From: Vespula vulgaris
Lineage: Eukaryota; Arthropoda; Insecta; Hymenoptera; Vespidae
Length of the DNA: 64,000 nucleotides
Reading direction: 5' to 3'
Assembly: GCF_905475345.1 (NCBI RefSeq)
Contig: NC_066610.1
Span: 782,386-846,385 of the forward strand
The position numbers and the translations under genes are program-made. This document shows positions 1-13,000 of this stretch, piece after piece. The notes under the pieces were generated by a model. It made no database searches, was not told the DNA's origin, and worked only from the letters and a program-made list of their open reading frames with translations. The first letter of the stretch is position 1. The number at the start of each line of letters is the position of its first letter.

Positions 1-1929
1 ATTACATCGCTTTTATTTAAATTACATATTTTCACAAATAACCATAATTAAAAATATATTGTCAGATATATAATATGTACAAATTATATTTTCCTCTTGT
101 ATCCTCTTGTATGTAATAAATAATGTGTAATATGCTAATTCATTGCCTAGGTACTTAGTAATTAGTAATAGATACTAATAATAATTATTATTATAGTTAA
201 ATAATTAATAATAAATATTAATAATAATTATTATTACTAGTATCCTTTACTAACTAATTAACCAACATCGGCTAATAACAAATAATTGTCTATTGATCTA
301 CAGTAGGATAAAAATTCTACTAATAACTCTGTAAGTAAAGTAGAAATCTATTATCATCTGATGGTAAGATAGAAAACCACGAATTTATATCTGACGATAA
401 GAAATAGTATTGAAATTTAATAAATTCGAATCTTAATATAATTTTTACATATAAAAGACATATATATTTTTTCAAATCGTTTTTATATTCCACCTTATTT
501 AACGCATTTAATGTACTCTCTATGAATGAAAAATATTCTATAATAAATCAATTTTTATGCATACAGAAATACCATATAAAACCATATGTTATCCGAGTAC
601 AGTCAAACCATGTTAGAAAGCATCAATTCTCCTCGAATTTCCGATCGTGGATTTTCGCGTAATTTCTCCTATTTTCAGATATAACTATTATTGTAAGTTA
701 CGCAACATGTACCGAATATCGAGTTACAACAAAAATTAAATATCATCTAAGGAAAATAAATATTTTTTTCATATACAACCAAAAGACTAAAATAGGCTAC
801 TAGGAAGGCACTATATTGTATTATATGACTGTCTTTTTTGTAGGATTATTTATAGAATTTTATAGTTTTTGTTAGACAGACTTTTATAATATTGTATGTT
901 TTCAAATAAAGGTTATTTATTTATAATAGAAAAAAAGTTCTCGTTCGATCACTGAAATTAAACAACGTTAGGCACGGTTAGTACTTCGATAGATGACTGT
1001 TTGAGAATACCGTGTATTATTGACGTTTTTTTTGTTGTTTTCTAATGTTTTGTATCAATCGGTAACAATCAAACCAAAATGTAATACTGTGGTTTCCATC
1101 TTTTACGTCTGCCTGGATATAAGTACGCCCTCTGTTGGCAACGCATTAAAGCTTTACTATGTTGTCATTTTGAAAAAGAGGTTATTGTTTGTAATCAGTG
1201 AGAAAACATTCTCGAATGGCGTTAATGTTTGATTTACGCATTCATAACTGTAATTATTAGATTAAAAATGATTTTGTCAACAAATTATTGTACAAGTGTA
1301 CATCCTTTCTCCATCATTGAATTTACGTCGATTTCATTTATGATACGCATAAAAGGTTATATAACGCCTTTCAATAAAAAAAAGGTAATCTTAATTTTTC
1401 ATTACTAAAATAGTATTTATAACTTCTATTTTGTTTTTCTTTTACTTTTTTCTTTTTGTAATTTAATTGATAATGGAGCAACGATGTTCTTTTTGTTTAT
1501 GATGCTAATTAAATTTTTTTTTATAACTTGGTTATGTTTCTGTTCTTATTAATTATTATATTTGACAATAATAGGAGTTAAAGGAATGTTTAGAAAAGTT
1601 AAAAAATAAAGCAAATCTGTACTGCAGAATTTATTTCAGGAGTTGCGTCTGGGTTGAGTTAAGATTCAAAGTTTTTTCAATAAGTTAGGAATACTAACTT
1701 TTACATCTTCAAGTTTCTGAAAAACGAGACTAGTAGAGTTTGCTGAAGTGTATTCAAATAAAACAATGTAAGCAATAAAAGTGATATAATTATAGATTTG
1801 CATATTCTTAATTTGGTATTGAATGATTTTATAATTTGTAGTTTATAATGGAGTAAGAATAAATATCATTGAAGACTTTGCTAAAAGAAATATATTAGTT
1901 TCTAAAAATACATTAATCTCTTATCGAAA
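1..1929. other. AT-rich non-coding stretch, left end of unit A
   Basis: No supported gene. Positions of about 60-600 and 1250-1930 align with 24.3-25.6 kb and 47.5-48.8 kb, but A differs strongly from B and C, which are close to each other. About 600-1250 contains sequence not found in B or C. The short open frames here are not shared between copies. Confidence 0.6.
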
Positions 1930-2629
1930 TTGTAAAAGCTAAAATTGTAAAAGTGGAGAATATTTCACATTGTATAACTATAGATAATGAAAAAAATGAT
2001 AATTGAAAGAATGAAAACACAACTTCGACAGAGAAAGGAGGTACTATCTCAGACACCATTTTTTGATGGTAAGACTATCAAGGATTGTTTCCTAGACAGT
2101 ACCATTGATCGACTATTGGAATGTTATGTTCAAGCTATAAAATATAATGAATATAGCTTAGATGTTATAAAAAAAGCTATATGTACAATCTTCTTCCATA
2201 TAGTATCAACGGATAACAAGCTGCTTCAAAATTTTTCTTTAAGCAATTGGTGTAAATATAAAATAGTTGGAGCAGAAGTTTATCTACAAGACTTCTTTAC
2301 CTGAGCTTGTTACATTGATTTTAAGACTACTTTACAGAAATTTGGCAAATTCAAATGTAATGAAGAAATGTCTCGCAAAGAAACACAATGTAAATAAATT
2401 ATTCAATAACACTGTGTGAATAAGTGTATCAAAAAATGTATTTATGGAGTCCTATATATTGAAACTTGATGTATATGATGTCATTATATTTATTGATGGT
2501 AATACAGGCAGATTAAAGGAGCTAAGAGGTAAAACAGCCATACTGGAAGAACTGAACAAGCAGGAAATTAATAAAGTACAGCTACAAGCTAAAATATTGT
2601 CTAAAATGATAAGGTTTTTAGAAAGATGA
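1930..2629 (+). mobile_element. Decayed Mutator-like (MULE) transposase fragment, unit A
   Basis: Two broken open segments (1987-2304 and 2444-2629) read together like the C-terminal part of the Mutator-like transposase protein widespread in insect genomes. Visible matches are a basic RM..R stretch, a DGKTI segment, a helix ending in KKAICTIFFHIVSTD, a NWCKYK segment, then MKKCLAK, NVNKLFNNTV and a DGNTGRLK segment. The second half opens at about 2361 in one frame, interrupted by a TGA where the family normally has tryptophan. A frameshift near 2290 separates the halves. The element is dead; no terminal inverted repeats were found. Family assignment is from recognition of motif order, not a search. 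Copies lie at 25.6 and 48.8 kb. Confidence 0.65.
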
Positions 2630-4300
2630 AAGAGAATTTATTTGGATAATACAGAAGAAGATGAACATTACAGTGGTGAATGATTTTAACTGCTGTTTTT
2701 ACTAAAACGTAAGTTTTTATTTAAATTACTTTTTACTCACAATTTCTCAAGAACTTTATTTTTTTAAACAAATGATCCGTTTTCTCAGAAACTATTTAAG
2801 ATTGATTTTTAATTTTTCTTTAGTTAATTTATAACATATATTAAATTTCTAAAATCATAAAGATATAGCATAACACAGAAATATTAAAAAAGGAGAAATG
2901 TAAAGAAATAATAGAGAAAGAAGATTTTGTCTTAATTCTTAGTATATGTAGTTCAATGACAGTGGAGAGTAAATTTATAAAATATGTATAAGTAATCTGC
3001 GGAAGTTTCATTAAGTTAGATGCAACAGTTCTATAGAAAATGATTCATGAAGTTAACAAATTTAACATTAGTGGGATAGGTTATTTATAATACTCTTCTT
3101 ACTATTTTCTATTTCGTGCTGCTATTACTTTTTACTTATTTGCACTTCATAAATATAGATACTTTTCTATAATAAACTTGTTACAGTACTCATTAAAGCA
3201 TATCTAAAATGTATTTAGAAGTATATTATTTTATTAATATGATTCATATAATCAATCTAATCCTAGCAGCGATAAAAAAACTGAAAGTAAAAGAAAAGAA
3301 GGAGATATTAAAATCAATGAGTACGATAGAAAAATAAAAAATGTCTCTATATTTACGTTTATATTTACAGATTGATTTGGAGAAATAGAAACAACGGAAG
3401 TGTATTAAAAAAAAGTGAATCAAAAGTGATTTTTGAGGATGTCAACAATGTTACACTCATCAAGAAGTTTTAGTATGGCGAAAGTATATTTATAATCAAA
3501 TAAACAGGATTTATAGAAGAATTATTGACCGAGATATTGTTGAGGACAAGTCCTGCTATCAACCGAATTTATCTTTTGATACGATTAAATAAAGAGAAGA
3601 ATGCTTCAACGTAATAAGCTCATTGGAAATTCAGTTACTTGTTTACTTATAATCCGATTATTATTTCTGTATTCTTATTTCATCCTGATTCAACTTACAG
3701 ATTCTTTATATTCTTATAATATATATTTCTTTAGTAGACAGGTAAAAAAATATATGTCAAATTTACTATCATTAGTTTTGTAGAAAAGGATTTATAATAT
3801 TTGAAGTGTGATGTTAAATCAGATGTTAGATTTTGGATCATGAAAATTCATAACATATATCTTGGTTTATTGAACTTAAAAAATATAAGTCACATTCGTC
3901 TTAAAACATTTTTCTTTTTTTTTTTCTAAATACGACATTATTTTTACCTAAATTTCCAGGTTTTTTGATCAAGAATGAACATCCGATATAACCAAATTTT
4001 GTGTTTATGTTACTGTACCCAATGATTTAAATTGAAATAACTAAATAAATGTAATATCAAGAAAGGTAATTTCTTTTGAACATATTATTTAACGTGAAAT
4101 CGTAAGGGACTAATACGAGCAATGATTAATTTTATAAATACTTGTGTATCCTTGTCTCATTGTTCGTGTCCTTCTGTATATTCATATAGAGAGTAGTTGT
4201 TCCGTATAAAAAAAGTTTTTAAAATATTGAAAGACTATAGAAAGCTTCTTACGAAACGAACACCTGTTCGAAATCAAATTTAATCGTTCGCGGTAACAAG
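2630..4300. other. Non-coding stretch with DNA shared only with unit C
   Basis: No gene seen. About 2.63-2.78 kb follows units B and C. The rest is absent from B. The last part, about 4.08-4.32 kb, is recognisable in C at about 50.70-50.96 kb, so B appears to have lost it. One AT-rich open frame near 3.6 kb has no copy elsewhere and is not credible as a gene. Confidence 0.55.
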
Positions 4301-4319
4301 AGATACATTATTTCAAGGC

Positions 4320-6100
4320 TATTAACGTTTAGTTATATATTCAATTAAGTTGGAACGTCGTACGAGTTTGCAATGTGCCAGACGCTTCGAAGGATACAGA
4401 AGGAAGATGATACTGCACAAGAACGTATCTGCGATTAAAATATACCGTCGTGCGTTATTAACTGCTGATCTAGTTCGAAATAATTTTGTTTTTAACAAAA
4501 AAAAAATCTTTTCCGTTTGATTTCCGAAGAAAAACAAGAAACCTATGCCAACGTGGAGAGGATATGTGATCAGCACACGTTCAAAATACTAAATGGAAAT
4601 AAGTTCGAAACAAAGTATTATCATTTATGGGGGACGAAATCGACCAGAAATACGTCTTCGACTAAGTTGATTGAAACGATTCATTGGAAGATTACAAGCC
4701 TCAAGAAAGAAAAAGATAACAAAGCAATAATTACGTAATTCCAACGGATTGTATAGTTAAAGTAATTAACATATGTAACCGGGGAACGATCATGATTACA
4801 TAGATTTTTAATAATCTTCCGAAAAAAAAAAAATAAAAATAGATGTTCCAGTTTAAAATTTATAGATTGCCAATTGATTTTTTTGATTTATAGATTGATG
4901 ATGAAAAGTTATAGATTAAGATTCGACAATGTGGGTAAAACGTATTAAAAATAATGGGTGGATAAAATGATGCAACAAACGATTCATAGTTCGTGTGTTA
5001 GAACAGAGAAGATTCAATAATATTGTCAACAAGTAAAAAACACGAAGCTTCTAGCGATATACTTTGTCTGTTGTAAGTCAATTTCGAAATTTTAATTTAA
5101 TAATGTTCCGGTTTATTTATGCAGTATCAAATTATTCGAACGGAAGCATCGAATACACAAAAAGTAAAATTAACAAGACATGTGTTCCAAATGAGAAAGA
5201 GGAAACGTTACGATAACGAATAAAACGTTGATTTTTACGAGAAATTCTCAATTTCAAATTCATACTCTCACATCGCAAAGATTCGTTTGCTTGTGGGAAA
5301 AATTCTCGGATCAAAATTCAAAACGATATTCGAAATGCTTACGGACATTGAACAGGTATTAAAAAAAAATATGTATCCATTATAATAGATGAAAGTGAAA
5401 TTTTATTCGATATAATAATTAATATTATCCTTTTCGAAATATTTTTGTGGTTGTCAATATTACTTCATCTTGGACAGAACAATTTTTCGTCATGGTTCAA
5501 AACAGAAAGTAAATTGCATAGGTCACTCTTTTTTAACACAACACATTATGCTATTTAGAAAAATGTTTTAAACAAAACGAATACCATCGATTTTTATGTC
5601 TACTTGCAAGTGACAACTGAGGATCATTTGGACCCAAAAGGAAGAAGAGGGAGAGCGAATTCAAAGATCTATGGATCAATATATTTAAAAAATTTATCAA
5701 AAGCGTCGTTGTCACATAAACGAAGTCTGGAAAATTCTTGATGTAGTTTTAGTAAGATTTTGTTGTCTTTTTAAATGACATTTTAAAGTCAGAAAAGAAT
5801 TTTACTTTTATCCGATTGATTCTTGGAAGAAAATATACTTATCTGGTTCTATGCACTAGAATATTTTAATAGTATAAGTGTATACTATTATGTATTATCA
5901 AACTCAAAATAAACCTTTCTCGGGCTCAATCGCATACAAAGAACGTTTTTTGTAAGTAGATGTCCAGTTTCGTTGAATTTGTTTAGAATTGTTCATACTT
6001 ACTTGTAAATTTCACATGAAACGTGAAATTTTATTACCGATGAAGTTATTATAAAAAATTGCGGTTATCAAATTTTGTTCAATTTAAGAGTAAAATTTAA
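4320..6100. repeat. Non-coding block conserved in all three units
   Basis: This 1.8 kb block is found again at about 26.94-28.72 kb and 50.97-52.70 kb with only a few percent difference. It is less AT-rich than its surroundings. Short open frames run through parts of it on both strands, but stops and frameshifts differ between copies and no protein family is recognisable. It could be an old element or a decayed gene. Confidence 0.6.
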
Positions 6101-8640
6101 AAAGTTTACTCCCAAAAGACTTTTTTTTAGCTACTATTTATAGACACATAATGAACTATAAACATTAAATACAATTTATTATAGTTTATTATTCGAATGA
6201 TAAGTTTATCATTGCAAATTTAAAAATTAAAAATTGCAAATTTATTATCACAAATTTATAAATAATTAATATGTTTTTAATATATAATTTATTTTTTAAA
6301 GTAGTAAATTTAGTAGCACACATTTCAATATATTAGTACACGAGTTATATATTATATTCAAAATCGAATAAAATAATAATAATAATAATAATAATTTGAG
6401 TTGAATCATTGTACATTCGAAATTTTCAAAATGGCATCCATTCAATTGTTAAAAATTATTTTTAAATTAAATTATTTTTAAGTCTAATCGAATCGAATCG
6501 AATCGAATTTAAATAGAATAGTTTATGGATAATATGAAAATGTTTTTGTATGTTAAGAATTGTTAATAAAAAGAAAGATTATTGTATTTTCTATAAAATG
6601 ACGTTCGGTTTATTAAAACATCAATTATTCGTTTAAAAAAATTAATTAAATTGTCCTATTGATTCCATTAAAATTCTTGTTGAACAGTTTTGTCAAACAT
6701 TTGTGAAGTTATTTTGTTTCGTTTTCAATTTTATGCGAATTGTTTATCATAATTTAATAGCATTATCTTTATAAAATAAAGAAAATCTAAATGAAACAAT
6801 GTAATATGATATATTAATTATAAATATAAGTTAAATAAGAAAAATGAAATCTTAATATGATGTAACTTATTAATATGATAAATATAATGTAAGAAAATTT
6901 ACTCAAGTAAGGGCTTTCTCTATTCTTTTTTCAAATTTCTCTTTTTAACAATTACAAAAACATTTTTTTTATAAAAATTAGTCTAAAAGAAATCTACATA
7001 CATATGGATGGAAAAATATTTTTTGTATCTATTGTAAGAAGTATTTTGAAAAATAAATAAAGAATAATTTTTTGATATTCAAGAATATGGATAGAAACAA
7101 TAATGATTACGACAGCGAGGTAAGAAAGAAGAAAATAGAAAAATAAAAATGGAATACGAGAATAGTAATGAAATAAAAATTTTCAACAGATTAAAAACAA
7201 AATAACTTCAAAAAAGAATTTACTACGCGAACTCAGCAGATAATAAAATAACTTTCTGTTTCTTTTCCTTTTTAAACGAATAATAAAATCAAAAGAGCAG
7301 AAAATTAGAAAAGAAGAAATTGAACAAGATATCAAAACCGAGTTTTAATCATTTAGTGTCGAATTAATTAATTAATGAAAATAAAAGTCTCATTTAATTA
7401 CTCTTCTATTTAAAATACAAATGGAAAGTAAAAGTAGAAGAAAAAAGAGAAGAGAAAAAAATCAAATGTTCATATCTTACTTTCATGATAATTCTGTTTA
7501 TTGTTCCTTCATAAGATTGCTTGCGACTGACGATAATAATTGCATAAACTCTCTTACGAACAGACATCGAAAGAAAGAGAGAGAGAGATAGGTAGATAGA
7601 TAGAGCTTTTCTTCGAAAATTTATTTTCAAATTAAAACTTAATATAAACTTGTATCGTTCATCATCCTTGTCTCTATCATCTCCCTGAATATTTTATAAT
7701 TCTGTTCGCTCATGAATTAAAAGTTTGGCAGTTGGAAAACATTTTTTTGTAATAATATGTAAGGGTAATTTTGAAGATATATGAGGTGGAAAAGAACGAA
7801 AAGTTTTAATGGCATACCATAAAAACAATGACAACAACGAAGAGGACGATGACATTTTCATTACTAGAGATAGTTCGGTTTTGTATATTTTAAAACTTTT
7901 CAAACGTTAAACCTTCTTCGTATGATTATTCTTCGTAAGATATAACTTCTAATTTTTTTCCTCCTACTTCTTTTTTCTTCATTTCTTTGCGAGGAACATA
8001 TTACACAAGAGTCGAAAGAAAAAGCGAAGTAGTCGAGTTTATGTAAACTATCGAATATTGTATATATCGTGTCGCCTGATCACTATATTTTTCATTTTAT
8101 TTCAAAAATTCCATTTTTTTTTAAATATTTTATATTCATTTTATTCATGTTTTTTTTTTTATAAAACAAACTTTTTTATGTAAAATATTGTATAATAATT
8201 CTATGAAATTATTTTATATTCTTGTGTGTGTGTGTGTGAAAATAATTGTTAATATCGTGTCGCCTGATCTCTATATTTTAAATGACAGTATTTTAATAGC
8301 GTGTACGTAGTATTTCAAATTGTTATCGTATTTTAATACTATATAACTATATATACATATATAATATTTTAAATTATATACTGTATTTTTCAAAATACAT
8401 TGTTTTCATTATATATACATTATATTTCAAAGTAATTGGAGTATTTCTTTCTTTCTTCATAAAATTTTATCATCAAAAATATTTCCACAATTGACCAAAT
8501 TAATTCTTATTCTTTTTTTTTCCTACAAATTTCATCATCGAGAGAATATCCTCACTGTTTATACGATTAATTTCTTTTACTTTTCATGCAATTGTTCATC
8601 AATAATACCGATTGTCTCAATTAATTTGCTTTTTCCATTT
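6101..8640. other. AT-rich spacer with short repeats
   Basis: No gene seen. Holds a five-base tandem repeat of the type AATCG at about 6483-6507, an AAT run at about 6372-6394, a GA run at about 7573-7590 and a GT run near 8223-8239. The segment 7500-8000 is conserved in B and, more weakly, in C (54.2-54.7 kb). A short phrase containing GTGTCGCCTGATC occurs twice, about 190 bases apart (near 8070 and 8259). Confidence 0.5.
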
Positions 8641-8653
8641 TTTTTTTTTTCAG

Positions 8654-9945
8654 AACATCATATTATGCTACTCGTTATATCTACGCGAGTGATACAACAT
8701 TTCAAAAGGGAAAAAAATCTAAAAAATTGCATTTGACTTCAAGAAAATTTGCTATATTATCACTTACCACTTTCCGACGTGAGTGCGATCTTTAATAATT
8801 GTTAACAATTATAAAAAAAAAAGAAAATTCTGAATACAAAGTGTTTCATTTTAAACGAGACAGTCAAATATCTGTATTCCTATTAACCCTTTGACAAGTT
8901 TGCGAAGTCGCCCAATAATCAGACGTCACTATGGATGTGCAGTCAAGAAAATATAAACGTAGAACGATTGCGTTATAAAAACTAAAACTTTATTTGAATA
9001 CAACTAAATTTTTTGTCAAAATCCAAGAAAACATTCAGCTTTGTTATGTTTATGTATGACTCGTTTTATATTCTTGGGATATCTTTCGAAACAGTCGACT
9101 ATAGCTGAACAAATAGCACTTTTAGATATTTTGTATAGAGTATTATATCGTATAAAATATATAAAAGATTTTTTGATTCGTCTCGTAGTGAATTAGAAAG
9201 ATTAAAATTCGTTCTGACTAGGCTATTATTCTCAATTGCGAATTTATTAACTAAATGGAAGATAAGATTTCATCGTTAATGATCTTTAATTTTTTTTCAA
9301 ACGTAATTTTAGTTCATTATGTCATTGTGTGGAATATCATTTAGAATGATAAACGAATACGAGCTTTTGAAAAAAAAAATTTGTATGCTTATTTACTAAC
9401 ACGTGTCTGTAAAGAATTAATTTTATAAAAAAATGTTTTAAGTAAAAATTTTTAGGTTAGGTTTTGAGAAAGAGAAAATTTAATATTCGTCGCAACTGTT
9501 TTGTAGAGTGCATCTTTGTCGAGGTAGGGAAGTCAATATTTTTAAAAGAAATTTGTTATTTCAGGTGGAACAAAAGTTGTAGGGAATATCGATACGAATT
9601 CAACGAGTATTTACAACGTACCATTTTGATCAATATTTCATCGAGTTATGGCGCTTTGAAGATTGACAAATTATATATTCGGGCATGTCTGTTAAGATGG
9701 AGTATTCTGTGTAATAGAAAATTAAAAAAAAGAAAGAACATTTGCAGAATACGTTCAGAGAAAAGAAAAAGCAAGAAAATATTTCTTTTTGTGTTATAAC
9801 TATGTGTTATCAATGTTTTGTGTTATAAATGTTATTATTAGTTTCTGTTAATTTTTTTGGTTTTAAATTAAAAATTTTTGTTTTGTAGATTATGAAAACA
9901 ACGATGACTTATTTATCAGTTCTATGAACGTTTATATGGACGTGA
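8654..9945 (+). pseudogene. 3' end of a dead odorant receptor (exons 6 and 7), unit A
   Basis: After a pyrimidine tract and CAG, 8654-8778 resembles OR exon 6. It shows Y..RE, a TGA where the live gene has TGG, then YNIS, and after a deletion LHLTSRKFAILSLTTF, followed by a GTGAG donor. Copy A also lacks two bases just before the donor that copy B has, shifting the frame. The last-exon relic at 9889 reads IMKTTMTYLSVL followed by TGA at 9925, where live genes have CGA; it then continues TFIWT to a second stop. Compare VVKTSMAYLSVLRTFI in the live gene downstream. No exons 2 to 5 were found upstream. This is an old pseudogene, already broken before the unit duplicated. Confidence 0.75.
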
Positions 9946-9961
9946 AATAAAATAGCCGAAT

Positions 9962-10002
<41 letters not shown>

Positions 10003-13000
10003 ATAAGTATATAAAATGTTTATTCTAATATATCTAATTATTATTATATAAATAATGTATCAGTCATACTAAAATAAGAATAATTATATACTTATTATAT
10101 AAAAATATGTTAATAAAAAATTTGTATTATACACTAGTATAATTAATTAAAAAAATATATCAGAATTAATCAAATTAATCAAAATTAAAATATCCTCTAC
10201 TAATAATTTGTAGATGTGTATCGATTGATGTTATTTTTTTTATAGAAAATTTAACATAAATATATCTGAAATTGTCTGCATAAATCAGAAATTTCCGGTA
10301 TTCTAAAAAAACACAATAAAAAGGAAAAAAGAAATTTTAGATCCGTTTAAATTATTCGCAAAACTTATTATATTATTATAATATCATAGATCGATAATCT
10401 CCATTATTAAAAAATAAGTTTCACACTTGTTTAAGTCTCCGCTAAACTTTCGACTAAACTGACAATTATTAAAAAAAAAAAATTGCAAAATTGTCCAGAC
10501 AATCGTAAAACTTACCAAAGCATAAATTAGCAGCCACCATTATTTAAGAAAAAAAGTTCCAGAAAAAAAAATTCGTATAAATTTTTCGAAAAAATTACTA
10601 AAATTTAAACCAGCACTCTACCAAAAAAAAAAATCTGATCGCTATATACCGTAGCAATTTTCGTTATTAAAAAATAAAAAAAAAAAATCAAAATTGGTTA
10701 TACTAAACAAAAAACTTTTCTTAAAGTAAACCACCAACTATACCGCCATTACTATAGCACTGCACACGTTATACCAATGCTAGCACATAATTTCTCTTAC
10801 AAAACACATACTTCTTCAAACGATCATTACATTTTTACATTAAAAACACATTTATTCGTTCAGCAAACGTTCGAGAGAAGACGTTCCACCTGTCAAAAAA
10901 AAATAAATAAATAAAAAATAATAAAAAACAAAAGAAGGGCGAACAAAAAATGTCTACCCATTAATTCGATCGAATATACGAAATAAAAAAAACCAAGTTG
11001 CAGAATCGAAAAGAAAAAAAAAAGAAAAAAACAAATAAGAAAGACAGAACGAAGTTAGACATACGACAGTAGGTAAGATAATTGCGATCCAAAAAAAAAA
11101 AGAACGAAAGAAGACAGAAGCGAAATGACGAAGAATCAAAAGAAAGTTTCAAAAAGTTTCGTAAATAAAAAAAATTCAGCGGATCTTCTAAGCCCATTCA
11201 TTCACTCCCCACGAACTCTTCAAACTCTCTTTCGTTTCTATCTTTTACCCCCACTCTTTATACCTTGCATCCTAACCTCTTATTATTGTCGCACTACACA
11301 ATCTTTCATTCTCCAATTTATTGTCGCTCCATCGATACATTACTCGACTCGAGTTCGATTGATACGTTATTCTTTTCTATAGTATTCAATAACAAACGTT
11401 AATAAACAAACGAATAAAAAAAAAAAGATACGACGAATTCGAAAAGAAAGGATTGGTTAAGTTGAAGAAACTCACGTGACCTATATTTGGGATGTATCCA
11501 GAGGAACGGGTGACCATACATTTGTTGTCTAAGAAAGAAAAATTTTTTTTTTGTTAATTTTTATCATGCTACGTCACGTTGTGCGAAAGGTGTGGAGTGG
11601 AATACGTTGAATGAATTGGGATAAACGTTTCCAGATAATCTTTTGTGAGAGAAAATAAAAGGAGAATTGAAACGAAGAGAACAAAAAAAGAAATCGTCCA
11701 TCACGAGGTTTCGTGCTTTTAGTGATTAATTTCTTCTTTTTCTTTTGGGTTTTTTGTTTTCTTTTCTCAAATTATACAAAAATGAACCACACAAAAATTC
11801 GTAAGCTTGTAGTTTTAACGATCTGAATGTAAAATGTTTGTCGGAAGTGCCTTTCAATGAGATTAATCGATTTTTTAAATTAAACCAGTGTGCATATGCG
11901 GGCCTGTTAAGTATTACGTGTGTATATGTGTGCATGGGAGTGTGTAAGCGTATAAGTGGGTATATGGGTATGTATACCATAGAGCTATAAAGAAGAAAAG
12001 TTCGGAAATATTTATGAAGTTCTATTAGAGAGATAACTGTTAAATAAATAAACCATAGGGTGTGTTCATTTAAGGAAAGTTTTTTCCGATCGGTGTTTAG
12101 AAGTTACACTGTTTTTTTCTTTTAAGTGTCGTCCTTATTAGCTATGGTGAATATATTTATTTTTATTGTTATTTATTATTCTTTTTTCTTTTTCTTTTTC
12201 TCTTTTTAATCGGTTTTTTCTTTTTCAAGTAAGATTATAAAAAAATACAAGTTTGTGTGCACATGTGTCTTCTTTTGTTAAATAAATCACACGAAATTAC
12301 ATGTTTTTTTTTGTTCAGTCTTTTTATTAAGTGAATCGTAACGAACGACGTACCTTTTTTTGCATCCTTCTTTCATTTATTTTGAAAGATATATTGAAAA
12401 TGTTTTAATTTATGTTCGCTTATAATAATTTTTGTAAGATTTATGTTAAAGATTAATTATAATTTTTATTAATACTATCTCTTATTTATGTTTTTAATAA
12501 TTTTCAGAATATTTCTTTTAGAAAAGTATTACATATTTTTATATTTTTCATTACTGATATTTTTTATATGATATCAAATAATATTAGAAAGAATTTTAAA
12601 TTATTATACCGAAGAAAGAAACATTTGATCTTATCTTTTGTTTTTTTTTTTGTTAAATAAATATTAGTGTAAGTATAGTTCGGTCAAAAAAAAATATAGG
12701 AATGAACAAAAAGAAGTATAAATAAAAATTTAATTAAGTAATAAATACGATGAAAATTGAAGAATTGAATAGAAAGAAAATAAAAAAGCAATTAATTTGT
12801 TTCATCGCGTTGTATAAATTGCAGTTCCGAAATTTTTTTAATAATATGATATTTACAAAATTAAATGTTTAAAAAAAGTTATAAGAATAAATGTATGTAA
12901 CGCAGTTCTACATATAATGTTGAACGAATTTATACGAAACTAAAAAAAAAACTAAAATTTTTTATAAAACATAATTAAATAATTAATATAAAAATTAATT

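Noticed and set aside
9450..9462. TAGGTTAGGTT resembling the insect telomere repeat
   Set aside because: Only about two units, embedded in the spacer between relic exons; chance is sufficient.
11125..11382. Open frame starting MTKNQKKVSK, also at 33,720
   Set aside because: After an indel the A and B translations differ completely over most of their length although the DNA is nearly identical, so it is not under coding constraint. Only its first 12 codons remain as a weak exon 1 candidate.
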